From: Vibrio toranzoniae
Lineage (GTDB): Bacteria > Pseudomonadota > Gammaproteobacteria > Enterobacterales > Vibrionaceae
Direction: 5' to 3'
DNA: 64,000 bases
NCBI RefSeq assembly: GCF_024347655.1
Contig: NZ_AP025514.1
Span: 2,294,001-2,358,000 of the forward strand
Shown: in pieces, positions 47,723 to 56,907 of the stretch
Layout of the letters: each line of letters starts with the position of its first letter
How positions within the stretch are numbered: position 1 is the stretch's first letter
The notes under the pieces: generated by a model
What the model was told of the DNA's origin: nothing
Seen by the model: only the letters and a program-made list of their open reading frames with translations
The model's database searches: none
Program-made: the position numbers and the translations under genes

Positions 47723-47759
47723 ATTATCATTAATGATAGTTAGTTGCATTATCATTAAC
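47723..47759. promoter_or_regulatory. Fur-box-like operator in the divergent iron-transport promoter
   Basis: ATTATCATTAATGATAG (47723-47739) and CATTATCATTAAC (47748-47759) resemble overlapping copies of the Fur consensus GATAATGATAATCATTATC. The position between the two divergent transport units suits iron-dependent repression of both. Confidence 0.75.
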
Positions 47760-47833
47760 AAAACAATTAATATACCTTCCCACAGACGGATCTGGAGCCG
47801 TCTCACACATTGAATCTAAAAGGAACCTTGTTG

Positions 47834-48916
47834 ATGCTGAAATATTTACTGACACTTGCTGCTACATGTATTAGCACACTGTCATTTGCCGAAGTAACAA
47901 CCGTAACCGATGTACTTGGACGTGAGGTGACGTTTGATTCGCCAGCTCAGCGAGTTGTTGTGGGGTTCTACCCTGAAGACTACATGGCCATCGGCACAGA
48001 AGCGTCCTATGACAACGTGGTAGGTATGTCAAAGTACATTTGGCAGGCACGCTCAGCGAGCTGGAAAGCGTATGTGACACATCGACCATCGCTTGATGAT
48101 ATACCAGAAATTGGTCGCGTAGATACCAACGCTTTTTCTATGGAGAAGGTAATCAGCCTGAATCCAGACGTTGTCATGCTTGCGGATTGGCAGTTCAAAG
48201 CTCTGACATCAGACGTTGAACGTATGAAGAATGCCGGTATTGCCGTTGTTGTCGTAGATTACAATGCGCAAACCGTTGAACGCCACGTTCAGACTACGAA
48301 GCTAATTGGTGAAATCACTGGTCAGCAAGAGCGTGCAAAGATCATTGCCAATGAATATCAAAAGAATGTTGAGATGATCGGCGAGCGATTAGCGAAAGCA
48401 AACCTAGATAAGCCCAAAATTTACACCGAGTACGGCGCTTCTGGTGTTGATGAAGTTGGTTATACATTTGGTAAAAACATGTGGGGCGCTATCGCAACAA
48501 TGGCAGGGGGTGACAACATCTCCTCTCCATTTGTGGAGTGGTGGGGCAAATTAAACCCAGAACAAATCATCGCTGCTAACCCAGATGTGATTGTAATGAC
48601 GGGCTATGAATCTGGCAGTGCAGATGACGCAATGCTCATGGGGGAAGGCGTGAAGTCTGCATTGGCAAAAGAACGATTAGCAGGATTTAAAAACCGTATC
48701 GGTTGGTCTTCAATTTCTGCAGTAAAAAATAATCGTATGTACGCAGCTTACCACGGTGCTTGCCGTACCATCATTGATGGATCCTTGATTCAATTTTATG
48801 CAAAAATCATGTACCCAGACGTATTCAGTGACCTAAACCCAGAAGCAGAGTACGAAGCATTTTATGCTAAGTATCTACCAATAAAACCGGCTGGCACATT
48901 CATGACAGAGCTCTAA
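47834..48916 (+). CDS. Iron-siderophore ABC transporter, substrate-binding protein
   Basis: A periplasmic binding protein of 360 residues with a signal peptide (about 1-19, ending STLSFAEV) and a two-lobed TroA/FecB-like fold (TDVLGREVTFDSPAQRVVVG, ISLNPDVVML, IIAANPDVIVMTGYESG). It should capture a ferric chelate for the FecCD/FecE pair. ATG 47834 with AGGA upstream is preferred over a start 8 codons earlier. No TonB-dependent receptor lies nearby. Confidence 0.9.
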   Translation: MLKYLLTLAATCISTLSFAEVTTVTDVLGREVTFDSPAQRVVVGFYPEDYMAIGTEASYDNVVGMSKYIWQARSASWKAYVTHRPSLDDIPEIGRVDTNAFSMEKVISLNPDVVMLADWQFKALTSDVERMKNAGIAVVVVDYNAQTVERHVQTTKLIGEITGQQERAKIIANEYQKNVEMIGERLAKANLDKPKIYTEYGASGVDEVGYTFGKNMWGAIATMAGGDNISSPFVEWWGKLNPEQIIAANPDVIVMTGYESGSADDAMLMGEGVKSALAKERLAGFKNRIGWSSISAVKNNRMYAAYHGACRTIIDGSLIQFYAKIMYPDVFSDLNPEAEYEAFYAKYLPIKPAGTFMTEL

Positions 48917-49002
48917 TCTTACTCTGTAATACCTGACAAGCTGGCCGATTAATTTTAGACAACGCCACTTCTGAGTTCACACCTTGAAGCTTCGGGAACA
49001 AA

Positions 49003-49039
49003 AAAGCGTACATACCATTATAGAGTGTGTACGCTTTTC
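49003..49039. terminator. Terminator between the binding-protein gene and chb
   Basis: AAAAGCGTACA (49003-49013) pairs with TGTACGCTTTT (49029-49039) around a partly paired centre, with A and T runs on both ends. It serves the two converging genes. Confidence 0.8.
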
Positions 49040-49154
49040 ATTTATATAGAGACATCACGAATAAAAGGCTATAACTCACACCTCCCCGAATAGATACTTT
49101 TTCTACTGTTTACTCAAATTACGGGGGAGCCCTTCTATTAAGGTTGCTTATCGA

Positions 49155-51806
49155 TTATTTAACCGAGGTGACTCGACTTACTTTCTCACCGCTTTCAGAG
49201 ATAGAGCGGATGTAAGTTTCACCAGAAACCGATGGACGTTGTTGCTCATCATACGTTAGCCAGTTTTCGCCATCAGCAGAGTATTGCAGCTCTACGCCTG
49301 GGAATTGAACGTTCATCGCTAACTTGCCATCCACAACCTGAGCGCCCGGTACTGGTAGTCGGTAATCAATGCCTGCTTTCTCAAGCTTAGCCAGCTCACG
49401 TTGACCAACAATATTGGCAAAGCGATTAAAGTCGCTGTTTAGAATCTGCTTATTTACTAGGTTAGTTTCTTGAGAATACTCAACGCCCACTTTGTAGTCG
49501 TTTTCCCAATCCGCTCGGTGCCATGCACGCTCTGCAGCTGCCAGTACGCGAGGGAATACCATGTATTCATATTGCTCGTCAGTACGTACCGTTTCAGACC
49601 AAAGTTGCGCTGACAAACCGTAGAAAGGTTTCGCTTCAATCTCGCCTTTACCAGAGAAACCATTGCCGTCACGGTCTAATGATGTTTCCGCATTTTGTGG
49701 CATGTTTTCTGGTGCAAAGCCAAACATCTTACGAGTATCGGTTGCACGCGTTGCCCAGTAGTAACCGCGTTCTGCTGCATCTACTTCGTATGGCATATCC
49801 ATGTATACGTAGTCTGGGTTAGAAACAATGACGTCATAGCCTTTTGCTGACCAGTCGTATACTGATGAAGTACCGCCCCAGTAAAGAACGTCCCAGAAGT
49901 TGACGCGAGTGCTTTCGGTTGCAAATGCTTTCTCGCCTTCGCTGTATTTCAGGCCATCTTGCCATGCTTGGAAGTGAGGGATGCCTTTGTCAGCAACAAT
50001 CTTAGATACCTGCTCTGCAAAGTGACTTGGCAAATGACCGAAGTCGCTTACCGTTCCATCAGCGATCAAAGACTGACACTGTGGAGACTGTTGGAATGGC
50101 TTATCTTGCTTAGACAAATCGATGTTACCTTTCCAAGCCACTTTATCTTCTGCATTAATATCTTGTAAGCCAGCGCCTAACTTGATGTTTTTCGCTTCAT
50201 CGCCGCCAAAGTGCCAAGTCGTTAATGGAACGCCCGCTTCTTGGTGCATTGCCGCCACTTCAGAGATAACTTTATCGACAAAGTGAGTAGAAGATTCCAT
50301 ACATGGATTAATGAAGCTTTGCTTATCATAGAACTGAACCGTGGTTACGTTCGATGTATCTTGTGGATCCATCAGACGGTATTCGTTCGCTTCCGCTTCT
50401 TTACCTTCCGCCATTAGGCGAGTGTAACGCGCTTCCATTGATACCACAGCAGAACGAGCGTGTGCTGGCATATCAATTTCTGGAATGACTTCGATGCTGC
50501 GCGCTTTTGCGTAGCTTAAGATCTCGACGTAATCCGCTTTACTAAAGAAACCAGAGCCAAAGTTGTCTGTTGTTGGACCTGAACCTAGCTGAGGCAGTAA
50601 ACAGCTTTGCTCTTCCAAATCAAAACAACGATTAGACCCTACATCCGTTAGCTCTGGTAAACCTGGGATTTCTAAACGCCAGCCTTCATCATCTGTTAAG
50701 TGAAGGTGAAGTTTATTCATCTTGTATGCCGCCATTTGATCTAGCGTTGCGAGGATGGCATCTTTTGAGTGGAAGTTTCGAGCAACATCCACCATCACAC
50801 CACGGTAATCAAAGCGCGGTGCATCTTTGATCGACAGTTGTGGTAATGATTCAGCGTTCTGACTGTCTATTAGGCCAAAAATAGACTGAACTGCGTAGAA
50901 AGCACCGGTTTTATCAAACGCTTTAATCGCAATCCCCTCTTCCGAGATGCTTAGTTCATAAGCGCCAGATTTCGCCAAATCACCCGTAAACTGAGTAGGA
51001 ACAACAGCAACACTAACAGGTAGGTCGCCACTCACATCTACGTTTACCACATCTGCACGTTCTTCAATTGCAGCGAACTGATCAGCATCGAATGCGTCTT
51101 TTGGTAGGGCAATACCACCAGCAATGCTCACAGATCCTTCACCCGCTTCTACCGACATTGGCGTTGGTAGTAGTGTTGTTGATACATCTTGAGTTGCGAG
51201 ATCAGCATTCTTTTCGAAACGCGTCACCGCTGTAGCCATTACGTTATTGTCATCAGGTGTACGTTTAAGGTTGTTACCCTCTAGACCGGTTACGAACGAT
51301 GCGATATCTTCCGTATTCAATGAAGCAATCATCTTCGGTTCTGCGTTTGGCGCAGTAACAAATGCACCTGGCATAAAGTCGGTTTCAAACAGTTGCCAGT
51401 ATTCACTCGTCAGTGGAAGGATCACTTCTTCACCAGCCGCAAAGCCATCGAACTTATCTGTAGGCTCTAGTTTGTGTAGGTCACCCGTTACACGAGTAAT
51501 TTTAAATTGTTCATTATCAACATCTAAGATAAGGCGAATACTGTGGAAGTAGATAGTCCAATCTTTAGAATCAATCGCTTCACCATCATTAGTCAGGGTC
51601 ATGTTCACTTTGTTACATGATGCCCATTCAGCGCCGAGATCCTGACAAGCCATACCCTCATTCGCACCATGATTGGTTAGAATTTCATATTGCACATCAA
51701 GGTTATCAGCCAGTGCATTAACCACCAGTTGTTCTGGTGCTTGTGTTACTGCACAACCTGTCAGGCCAGCTAATACCGCTACAGATAGTAAGTTTCTCTT
51801 CAACAT
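49155..51806 (-). CDS. chb: Chitobiase (beta-N-acetylhexosaminidase, GH20)
   Basis: This enzyme splits chitobiose and short chitin oligosaccharides into N-acetylglucosamine. The 883-residue lipoprotein has a signal ending GLTGC, an N-terminal CHB_HEX carbohydrate-binding domain (about 30-190), a GH20b domain, the catalytic barrel with TTWHFGGDEAKN (Asp-Glu pair) and a C-terminal Ig-like domain. It closely resembles the V. harveyi chitobiase as I recall it, including its length. ATG 51806 (MLKRNLLSV) is preferred over the GTG three codons earlier. Confidence 0.95.
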   Translation of the reverse strand: MLKRNLLSVAVLAGLTGCAVTQAPEQLVVNALADNLDVQYEILTNHGANEGMACQDLGAEWASCNKVNMTLTNDGEAIDSKDWTIYFHSIRLILDVDNEQFKITRVTGDLHKLEPTDKFDGFAAGEEVILPLTSEYWQLFETDFMPGAFVTAPNAEPKMIASLNTEDIASFVTGLEGNNLKRTPDDNNVMATAVTRFEKNADLATQDVSTTLLPTPMSVEAGEGSVSIAGGIALPKDAFDADQFAAIEERADVVNVDVSGDLPVSVAVVPTQFTGDLAKSGAYELSISEEGIAIKAFDKTGAFYAVQSIFGLIDSQNAESLPQLSIKDAPRFDYRGVMVDVARNFHSKDAILATLDQMAAYKMNKLHLHLTDDEGWRLEIPGLPELTDVGSNRCFDLEEQSCLLPQLGSGPTTDNFGSGFFSKADYVEILSYAKARSIEVIPEIDMPAHARSAVVSMEARYTRLMAEGKEAEANEYRLMDPQDTSNVTTVQFYDKQSFINPCMESSTHFVDKVISEVAAMHQEAGVPLTTWHFGGDEAKNIKLGAGLQDINAEDKVAWKGNIDLSKQDKPFQQSPQCQSLIADGTVSDFGHLPSHFAEQVSKIVADKGIPHFQAWQDGLKYSEGEKAFATESTRVNFWDVLYWGGTSSVYDWSAKGYDVIVSNPDYVYMDMPYEVDAAERGYYWATRATDTRKMFGFAPENMPQNAETSLDRDGNGFSGKGEIEAKPFYGLSAQLWSETVRTDEQYEYMVFPRVLAAAERAWHRADWENDYKVGVEYSQETNLVNKQILNSDFNRFANIVGQRELAKLEKAGIDYRLPVPGAQVVDGKLAMNVQFPGVELQYSADGENWLTYDEQQRPSVSGETYIRSISESGEKVSRVTSVK

Positions 51807-52213
51807 CGTATTCACCCATAAATTTAAAAAATTGAGTAAGAAGCAAAGTGGAGCGCTTCTGAAAGTTAGATAAACTATATGGCCTTATTTTTTGGCGTGA
51901 ATTAAATCAAGCCAATTCAGTGATCGGCTTCAAATCTCAAAAATACTGATAAATTTAATCTAAATAAAATCATAAGGTTATACTTAACGACACTTCCGTC
52001 ACTTTTGTTTTGACGTAATAACTGAGAATTAAATCACAATCTTTTCACAGGATTTCATAAAATCGTGTCGTTCGTAGAGAGAAAAGTTTTAGAGTTTGCT
52101 CGTATTGTTATACTTTTTGTACAAACAACGTGACATTGTTCTCAAAAAAAACCGTTAAAAAACGCCGTCAAAATCTTTTTTAACGAGTTTATGTCTTTCT
52201 AAAGGAGCTTTCT
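51807..52213. other. Intergenic region between chb and the TraB/GumN gene
   Basis: About 400 bp, AT-rich, containing the divergent promoters of the two flanking genes. I see no ORF, RNA gene or clear operator. Confidence 0.45.
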
Positions 52214-53101
52214 TTGCGCACATTCTTGTACCTTACGCTACTCACACTTGCCTTTTCAGCAAAGCAAGCTGTCGCCGAACCTCTTTATTGGCAAACCAAA
52301 AAGGATGATCTGACCCTCACTATCTTAGGTTCTGTGCACGTTGGGGATGAGAGCATGTACCCGCTTCCCATACAGATCACTGACACGTTAAAAGAGAGCG
52401 ACGGATTAATTGTCGAGACGGATATAAGAAAGACAAAAGGCGTGGTATATCCCACGACCACAGTGACCACGGGTGATGTATTAAACAAACAACAAAAACA
52501 ATTATTAACGAGCATCTCAAAATCATTGGATATACCAACCCAGCAGCTACTTAGTTCCCCCCCTTGGGCAACCTCTCTCTCCATACAGATGCAGCAGTTG
52601 AAGAATCTTGGTTATGGTTCGGCTGACGGTGTTGATGCCACACTCGCCTATAAAGCAGCAATCGCGGATGTTCCCGTCATCAGCTTAGAGGCTCTACAAT
52701 TTCAAATAGACCTCATCGCAGGGCAGAAAGATTCCGGTAAAGAGTGGCTAGTCAGTAGCCTTGAAGAATTTGACCAAACTGATGCTGTGGTTCACTGCCT
52801 AATTGAAAGTTGGAAAGCCGGTGATATCACCAAGCTTGAGGACTTTGCAGAGCTTTCTGAAATGCCCACCGAGCTTGAGAAAGCATTTCTAACGGATCGC
52901 AACGTTGATTGGGCAAACAAACTATCTGCCAATGACTGGAAACTCGATTCGAAAGGACACTACGTGCTGGTCGTCGGCACTTTACACCTGATTGGCGAAG
53001 GCAACCTTTTACAGTTATTAGAAGATAAGGGGTTCAGTGTCACTCAACAATCACAAAGCCAAAAGGCCCAGTGTCAATTTGAGGTTAGTGTCGACGGCTA
53101 G
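52214..53101 (+). CDS. TraB/GumN family protein
   Basis: A 295-residue exported protein with signal peptide (about 1-21, ending KQAVAEPL) and the TraB/GumN motifs TILGSVHVGDESMYPL at the start and VLVVGTLHLIGEGNLLQLLE at the end. The family is related to Tiki metalloproteases, and the conserved histidines could bind metal, but the bacterial function is unclear. It starts with TTG, supported by AAAGGAG 7 bp upstream. Confidence 0.88.
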   Translation: MRTFLYLTLLTLAFSAKQAVAEPLYWQTKKDDLTLTILGSVHVGDESMYPLPIQITDTLKESDGLIVETDIRKTKGVVYPTTTVTTGDVLNKQQKQLLTSISKSLDIPTQQLLSSPPWATSLSIQMQQLKNLGYGSADGVDATLAYKAAIADVPVISLEALQFQIDLIAGQKDSGKEWLVSSLEEFDQTDAVVHCLIESWKAGDITKLEDFAELSEMPTELEKAFLTDRNVDWANKLSANDWKLDSKGHYVLVVGTLHLIGEGNLLQLLEDKGFSVTQQSQSQKAQCQFEVSVDG

Positions 53102-53206
53102 CTCAATTCGATATCATAGTCTTGACGGAATATAACCATTACCTAAATAACAGAACCCGTACTTTTTCTTCCCTTTCGCTCTTGAACTGAACGTTTTATG
53201 AGTCGA

Positions 53207-53256
53207 AAAAAAATAGGGCTAAGGGAAAGATCCGTTTTCCGCATAACCCTATTTTG
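53207..53256. terminator. Bidirectional terminator between the TraB/GumN gene and csgG
   Basis: AAAATAGGG (53210-53218) pairs with CCCTATTTT (53247-53255), and inner GGAAA pairs with TTTCC. A and T runs flank both sides. It lies between two converging genes. Confidence 0.7.
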
Positions 53257-53272
53257 CTACTTACTTGGTTAT

Positions 53273-54109
53273 TTAAAGTATGTCAGTGCTCGCTTCTGAA
53301 TAACGAGCAATAATTGGGTTTTCAAGCGCATTCGGGTCACCTGGTGACCACATTCCGCGCTTCATGCCTTTTACAATCAGATGTATGACAGCCGCATCAA
53401 TCGCCGACATCACAGCAATATTTACGGGTTCGTTCTGGCTATAGCCCATTTCAACTTCTAACAATTCTTTGTAATCAACAAATCGAAATGCACCGAAGCC
53501 TATCTCATGAGAGGAGATGGTTTTGGTCGTTGTCACACTCAGTAAAACCTGACCCGTTCTCACATCAACCGCTCTTAAGTTGACGGTCACTTGGTCTGTT
53601 CTGTACTGCCCGGAACCACCAATGCCTAAATACTTGGCCCCCGCTCCTCCGGTAACGATGTTGGAGTCGTAAGCCACAATGCCACCTTCAATGACAATAT
53701 TAGCGGAACTCAACGAGGTTAAATCGGCTCCGTGATTGTTCACTACCTTGTCTTTCTTTTGAGCTGCACGAATAATCTTACGTTCCGTCAGTAGGTTTTG
53801 TAAGCCTTCACGCTCTAAAGGTACAAACCATTGAGAATCGATCAATGATGTCGTTAACAACGATGTGCCCCCCTGCGGCACTGCGGTTGAAAAATTACTA
53901 TTTGGTTGTGGCTTATATTGCCCAGTTTGGTCTCTGAAATCGTAAACAGACACCAATATTTTGCCTCGTGGTTGAGGTAAAGAAATGAGGTCAGTATAAG
54001 TTGAACCTCTCGGCATAAGCTTGGGCGTTTCAGAAGTCTCTGGAATTTGCATAGAGTAAGTACATCCCCCCAACACAAAGGCCAGAAAGACGATGGCTAT
54101 CGATTTCAT
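53273..54109 (-). CDS. csgG: Curli outer-membrane secretion channel CsgG
   Basis: CsgG forms the nonameric outer-membrane pore through which curli subunits leave the cell. The 278-residue lipoprotein has lipobox LGGC (Cys16) and the CsgG core: KILVSVYDFRDQTGQYKPQP, SQWFVPLEREGLQNLLTERK, VIEGGIVAYDSNIVTGGAGA and YLGIGGSGQYRTDQVTVNLR. It is the last gene of the csgE-csgF-csgG operon. Confidence 0.96.
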   Translation of the reverse strand: MKSIAIVFLAFVLGGCTYSMQIPETSETPKLMPRGSTYTDLISLPQPRGKILVSVYDFRDQTGQYKPQPNSNFSTAVPQGGTSLLTTSLIDSQWFVPLEREGLQNLLTERKIIRAAQKKDKVVNNHGADLTSLSSANIVIEGGIVAYDSNIVTGGAGAKYLGIGGSGQYRTDQVTVNLRAVDVRTGQVLLSVTTTKTISSHEIGFGAFRFVDYKELLEVEMGYSQNEPVNIAVMSAIDAAVIHLIVKGMKRGMWSPGDPNALENPIIARYSEASTDIL

Positions 54110-54125
54110 AACACAATCCTTGTGA

Positions 54126-54536
54126 TTAGAGGTCTGGGTTTAGTCCCGAAACACTGATTTCTGTTGATTCTCCTGTCGCTTTATCGACGATTTGAACTAG
54201 CAAGGTGCCTGAGTCATCAACAATATTAAGGAAAAAGTCATCCGTTTCTAATTGCCCTGTATTCCCACTCCCTACATCCGCAAGTAACTGGCTGATCAAA
54301 CGTGATTCCAAGCTTGAAGCCAGCCGATCTAAAGCGGACTCACGCTCACCAAAAATATCCCTTGCACTCGGATCATCATAATCATTAATGGCATTAGCGT
54401 GGTTAAAAAGGTGAGAACTGTTTAAAGCATTCCCTCCAAAACTTGGGTTTACGGGCGTATAGACTAACTCGCTCGAATAAACCGAAGGCGAAACTAGCAA
54501 CGCAATCAGCGCTACTTTTCTGAAAAATATCGACAT
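54126..54536 (-). CDS. csgF: Curli assembly protein CsgF
   Basis: CsgF sits at the mouth of CsgG and helps nucleate fibres on the cell surface. The 136-residue protein has a signal peptide (about 1-22, SVYSSELVYTP) and the CsgF hallmark FVYTPVNPSFGG-like segment LVYTPVNPSFGGNALNSS. The start at 54536 has AAGGAG upstream; an ATG 8 codons earlier lies inside csgE. The gap to csgE is 10 bp. Confidence 0.94.
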   Translation of the reverse strand: MSIFFRKVALIALLVSPSVYSSELVYTPVNPSFGGNALNSSHLFNHANAINDYDDPSARDIFGERESALDRLASSLESRLISQLLADVGSGNTGQLETDDFFLNIVDDSGTLLVQIVDKATGESTEISVSGLNPDL

Positions 54537-54546
54537 CCTTGGCTCC

Positions 54547-55023
54547 TTAAAATTCATCATGGTCTAGATCGTAAGTATCTTGGAACAGCCGCTCTGCTTG
54601 CCATCGGATAATATAATTTCCGACCACTCTTGTAGCATCATCTGCACGCTCTTTCGCTTGCCTGCGACCTGGGGATAACGCTGTGCGAAAGATAGGTTTC
54701 CTAGAGTGTTGAACCTCTATAATGCTTCCAGATAACGCCGTTGGCCTCTCTCTTACCGTCAAGTTTTCCTTGAGGTTGGGATAGCTATCATTGAGCGATT
54801 GCGAAAAGAAAAAATAGAAATCCTCTCCAAGACGCGTGATGGTTCTATCCACGATGATTCCATCAACTTCACTAAAATCATTAAATTTTTCTTTGAGGTT
54901 GCTTGTTGACTCCTCAAGTTTCTTTCCATTTTCTAACGGGACACCATTTTCAAGACCATGACTTTTATCTCCGGCATGAACAACAAAAGAGAGAAAAGTA
55001 ATTGTAAGTAGCTTGAGTTTCAT
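54547..55023 (-). CDS. csgE: Curli secretion specificity factor CsgE
   Basis: CsgE is the periplasmic gate that feeds CsgA to CsgG. The 158-residue protein has a signal peptide (about 1-17, ending FVVHAGD) and the CsgE core VDGIIVDRTITRLGEDFYFF with LTVRERPTALSGSIIEVQHS. An extra acidic/polar insert (about 18-50) makes it longer than the E. coli protein. ATG 55023 with GGGAG upstream is preferred over the ATG four codons earlier. Confidence 0.92.
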   Translation of the reverse strand: MKLKLLTITFLSFVVHAGDKSHGLENGVPLENGKKLEESTSNLKEKFNDFSEVDGIIVDRTITRLGEDFYFFFSQSLNDSYPNLKENLTVRERPTALSGSIIEVQHSRKPIFRTALSPGRRQAKERADDATRVVGNYIIRWQAERLFQDTYDLDHDEF

Positions 55024-55035
55024 ATTGGCTCCCAT

Positions 55036-55337
55036 TTAAAGTCCATTTACAAAATGAGAAAGTGATTCCCTGAATCCAAGTTAAGCGTAATTCGTGCTTA
55101 CAGTGGCATATATAAACTTTTGAATTAATTACCATGGGAAATTAATTAACTAAGGTAGGTGGGAAGCGGGAAAATACTAGTTACATTGCATATATGCAAT
55201 TAAATATTTTCAACTATAAGTTTATAGCTACCCATAAATTGAAAGCCTAGGATTTCGTTAAGATAAAGATTCACTCACTTCTCTACGTTTTTTATTTTTG
55301 TAGAGATCACAACCACGAACACTTTAAGGTAAAGATA
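55036..55337. promoter_or_regulatory. Divergent curli promoter region csgE/csgB
   Basis: About 300 bp of AT-rich DNA between the two curli operons. It holds a perfect 16-bp palindrome (separate entry) and two copies of AATTAATT (55123-55130 and 55140-55147). Both operon promoters must lie here; I cannot assign their -10/-35 boxes securely. Confidence 0.55.
55185..55200. repeat. 16-bp perfect palindrome upstream of csgB
   Basis: ATTGCATATATGCAAT is its own reverse complement and lies about 140 bp before csgB and 160 bp before csgE. Its position in a divergent biofilm promoter suggests an operator. Confidence 0.6.
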
Positions 55338-55949
55338 ATGATAATTAGGCGAAAATCACTTATCGGCTTAACTTGTTTATACTTGTTATCAGGAGGTTTT
55401 AATAATGCTATTGCTTCAAATGTAGAGGGGGATTTTTTATATCATGTTAGTCAAGATATTATTAATGATTATAATGATTTGGGGAATTTATCCTCTGGAG
55501 ACTTAGATAATTATTCAGAAATAAATATATCTAACGCCTTTGATTCAACAGCAATAATAAAACAAAGTAGTACTGGTATTACCGCGAACAACAGAGCGAA
55601 GATAACACAACGCGGAGGATCTAATTCCGCATTTATAGGGCAATCAGGGAGAGACAATACAGCCTTGGTTAACCAAAATGGTTCAAATAACGATGCAGTA
55701 ATTGGACAACTCGGAATAAACTCGGAAGCGCTTATTTCCCAAGACGGAAATAACAATTTGGCGGTAATAGGACAAGCAAACTTCTCTAGGCAGAGTAGCC
55801 AATTAAGTATTGACCAAACAGGCAATGGCAATAAAGCATATTTGGCAGGGTCTGGGGGGAGTAATTTGGGTATTTCTCAAGATGGACATGACTTTGCAAT
55901 AGTAAACGCGTCTAGTTCAATGAGAATTCACATCAATCAAGCAAATTAG
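55338..55949 (+). CDS. csgB: Minor curlin and nucleator CsgB
   Basis: CsgB anchors to the cell surface and nucleates CsgA polymerisation. The 203-residue protein has a signal peptide (about 1-26, ending NNAIAS) and a run of curlin repeats of the Q-x4-N-x5-Q type between about 75 and 200: ITQRGGSNSAFIGQSGRDN, VNQNGSNNDAVIGQLG, ISQDGNNNLAVIGQ. It is somewhat longer than the E. coli protein. 84 bp separate it from csgA. Confidence 0.9.
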   Translation: MIIRRKSLIGLTCLYLLSGGFNNAIASNVEGDFLYHVSQDIINDYNDLGNLSSGDLDNYSEINISNAFDSTAIIKQSSTGITANNRAKITQRGGSNSAFIGQSGRDNTALVNQNGSNNDAVIGQLGINSEALISQDGNNNLAVIGQANFSRQSSQLSIDQTGNGNKAYLAGSGGSNLGISQDGHDFAIVNASSSMRIHINQAN

Positions 55950-56033
55950 CGTGCAGTATGGAAGCTTGATTCACCGTTGCTTCTCGATGAAGCAGCAACA
56001 TAGTCGACATGGAAATGTATAAGGAAACAACTT

Positions 56034-56906
56034 ATGAAACTTACAAAAATTGGAATGTTAGTCGGTGCCATCATTAGTTTGAATGTAGCTCACGCAGATC
56101 CGCTACCCGCTCCCTATCCAGCTTCAGCTCCTGGAACTGGAGTGATTGAAGGCACAACCGATCTTGGTATTGACGCAGCCCTTACCGCTGCTGCTGGCGG
56201 AGTGACTATCCCCTCAGCTAGTGACAACACAGCGCTTTGGCAAATGGGTAATGGTGACATGGCTAATGTAACTATTAATCAAAACACGTCAGGCACAACA
56301 GACGGTCACACAGCATTGGTCGATACGCACGCGAGTTACAAATCTGATGTAGTCGTTGAACAAAGCGGTAACCTAAATGGAGCACATGTTCAACTTAGAG
56401 GTTCGTATAACAATGCTCTAATTGACCAAAACGGACAATCTAACCAAGCACGCGTTCAAGTTGAGCAATACGGTGACGTTAACGATCTTCGTGTAACGCA
56501 AATGGGTGATGACAACATTTCCGTTACCGTAGCTCTTGGAGGAGCAGACCGCAACAGAGCCGAAACGACTATATATGGCGATTCAAACCAAACATATACA
56601 GAATTCAGTAACGGTGACGTTGACTACAATAACGCTGCAATTGATATCAACGGTGATGACAACTACGTGCAGACTATTGTTAATAATAGCGTAGGTGGTG
56701 GTGATTGGAACGATGTCGACATTGATCTAATGAACAGTGACGATAATAGAGTATTCGTTCTACAAACAGGTTCTTATTCTGATGCGGTCGTTCAATTACA
56801 AAACAGTAATATGAACCAATTTACGGTTGAACAAACATCACATGATAGTGCTGTCGTATTAGGTAATGGTGCTTACGGTAACGTAGGTATTATTTACCAA
56901 AATTAA
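56034..56906 (+). CDS. csgA: Major curlin subunit CsgA
   Basis: CsgA is the amyloid fibre subunit. The 290-residue protein has a signal peptide (about 1-21, ending VAHADP), a Pro/Ala/Gly-rich N-terminal segment (about 22-62) and about eight degenerate curlin repeats, such as VVVEQSGNLNGAHVQ, ALIDQNGQSNQARVQVEQ and VFVLQTGSYSDAVVQLQ. It is nearly twice the length of E. coli CsgA, with more repeats and many Asp residues. A 1-bp gap joins it to the next gene. Confidence 0.88.
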   Translation: MKLTKIGMLVGAIISLNVAHADPLPAPYPASAPGTGVIEGTTDLGIDAALTAAAGGVTIPSASDNTALWQMGNGDMANVTINQNTSGTTDGHTALVDTHASYKSDVVVEQSGNLNGAHVQLRGSYNNALIDQNGQSNQARVQVEQYGDVNDLRVTQMGDDNISVTVALGGADRNRAETTIYGDSNQTYTEFSNGDVDYNNAAIDINGDDNYVQTIVNNSVGGGDWNDVDIDLMNSDDNRVFVLQTGSYSDAVVQLQNSNMNQFTVEQTSHDSAVVLGNGAYGNVGIIYQN

Positions 56907-56907
56907 T

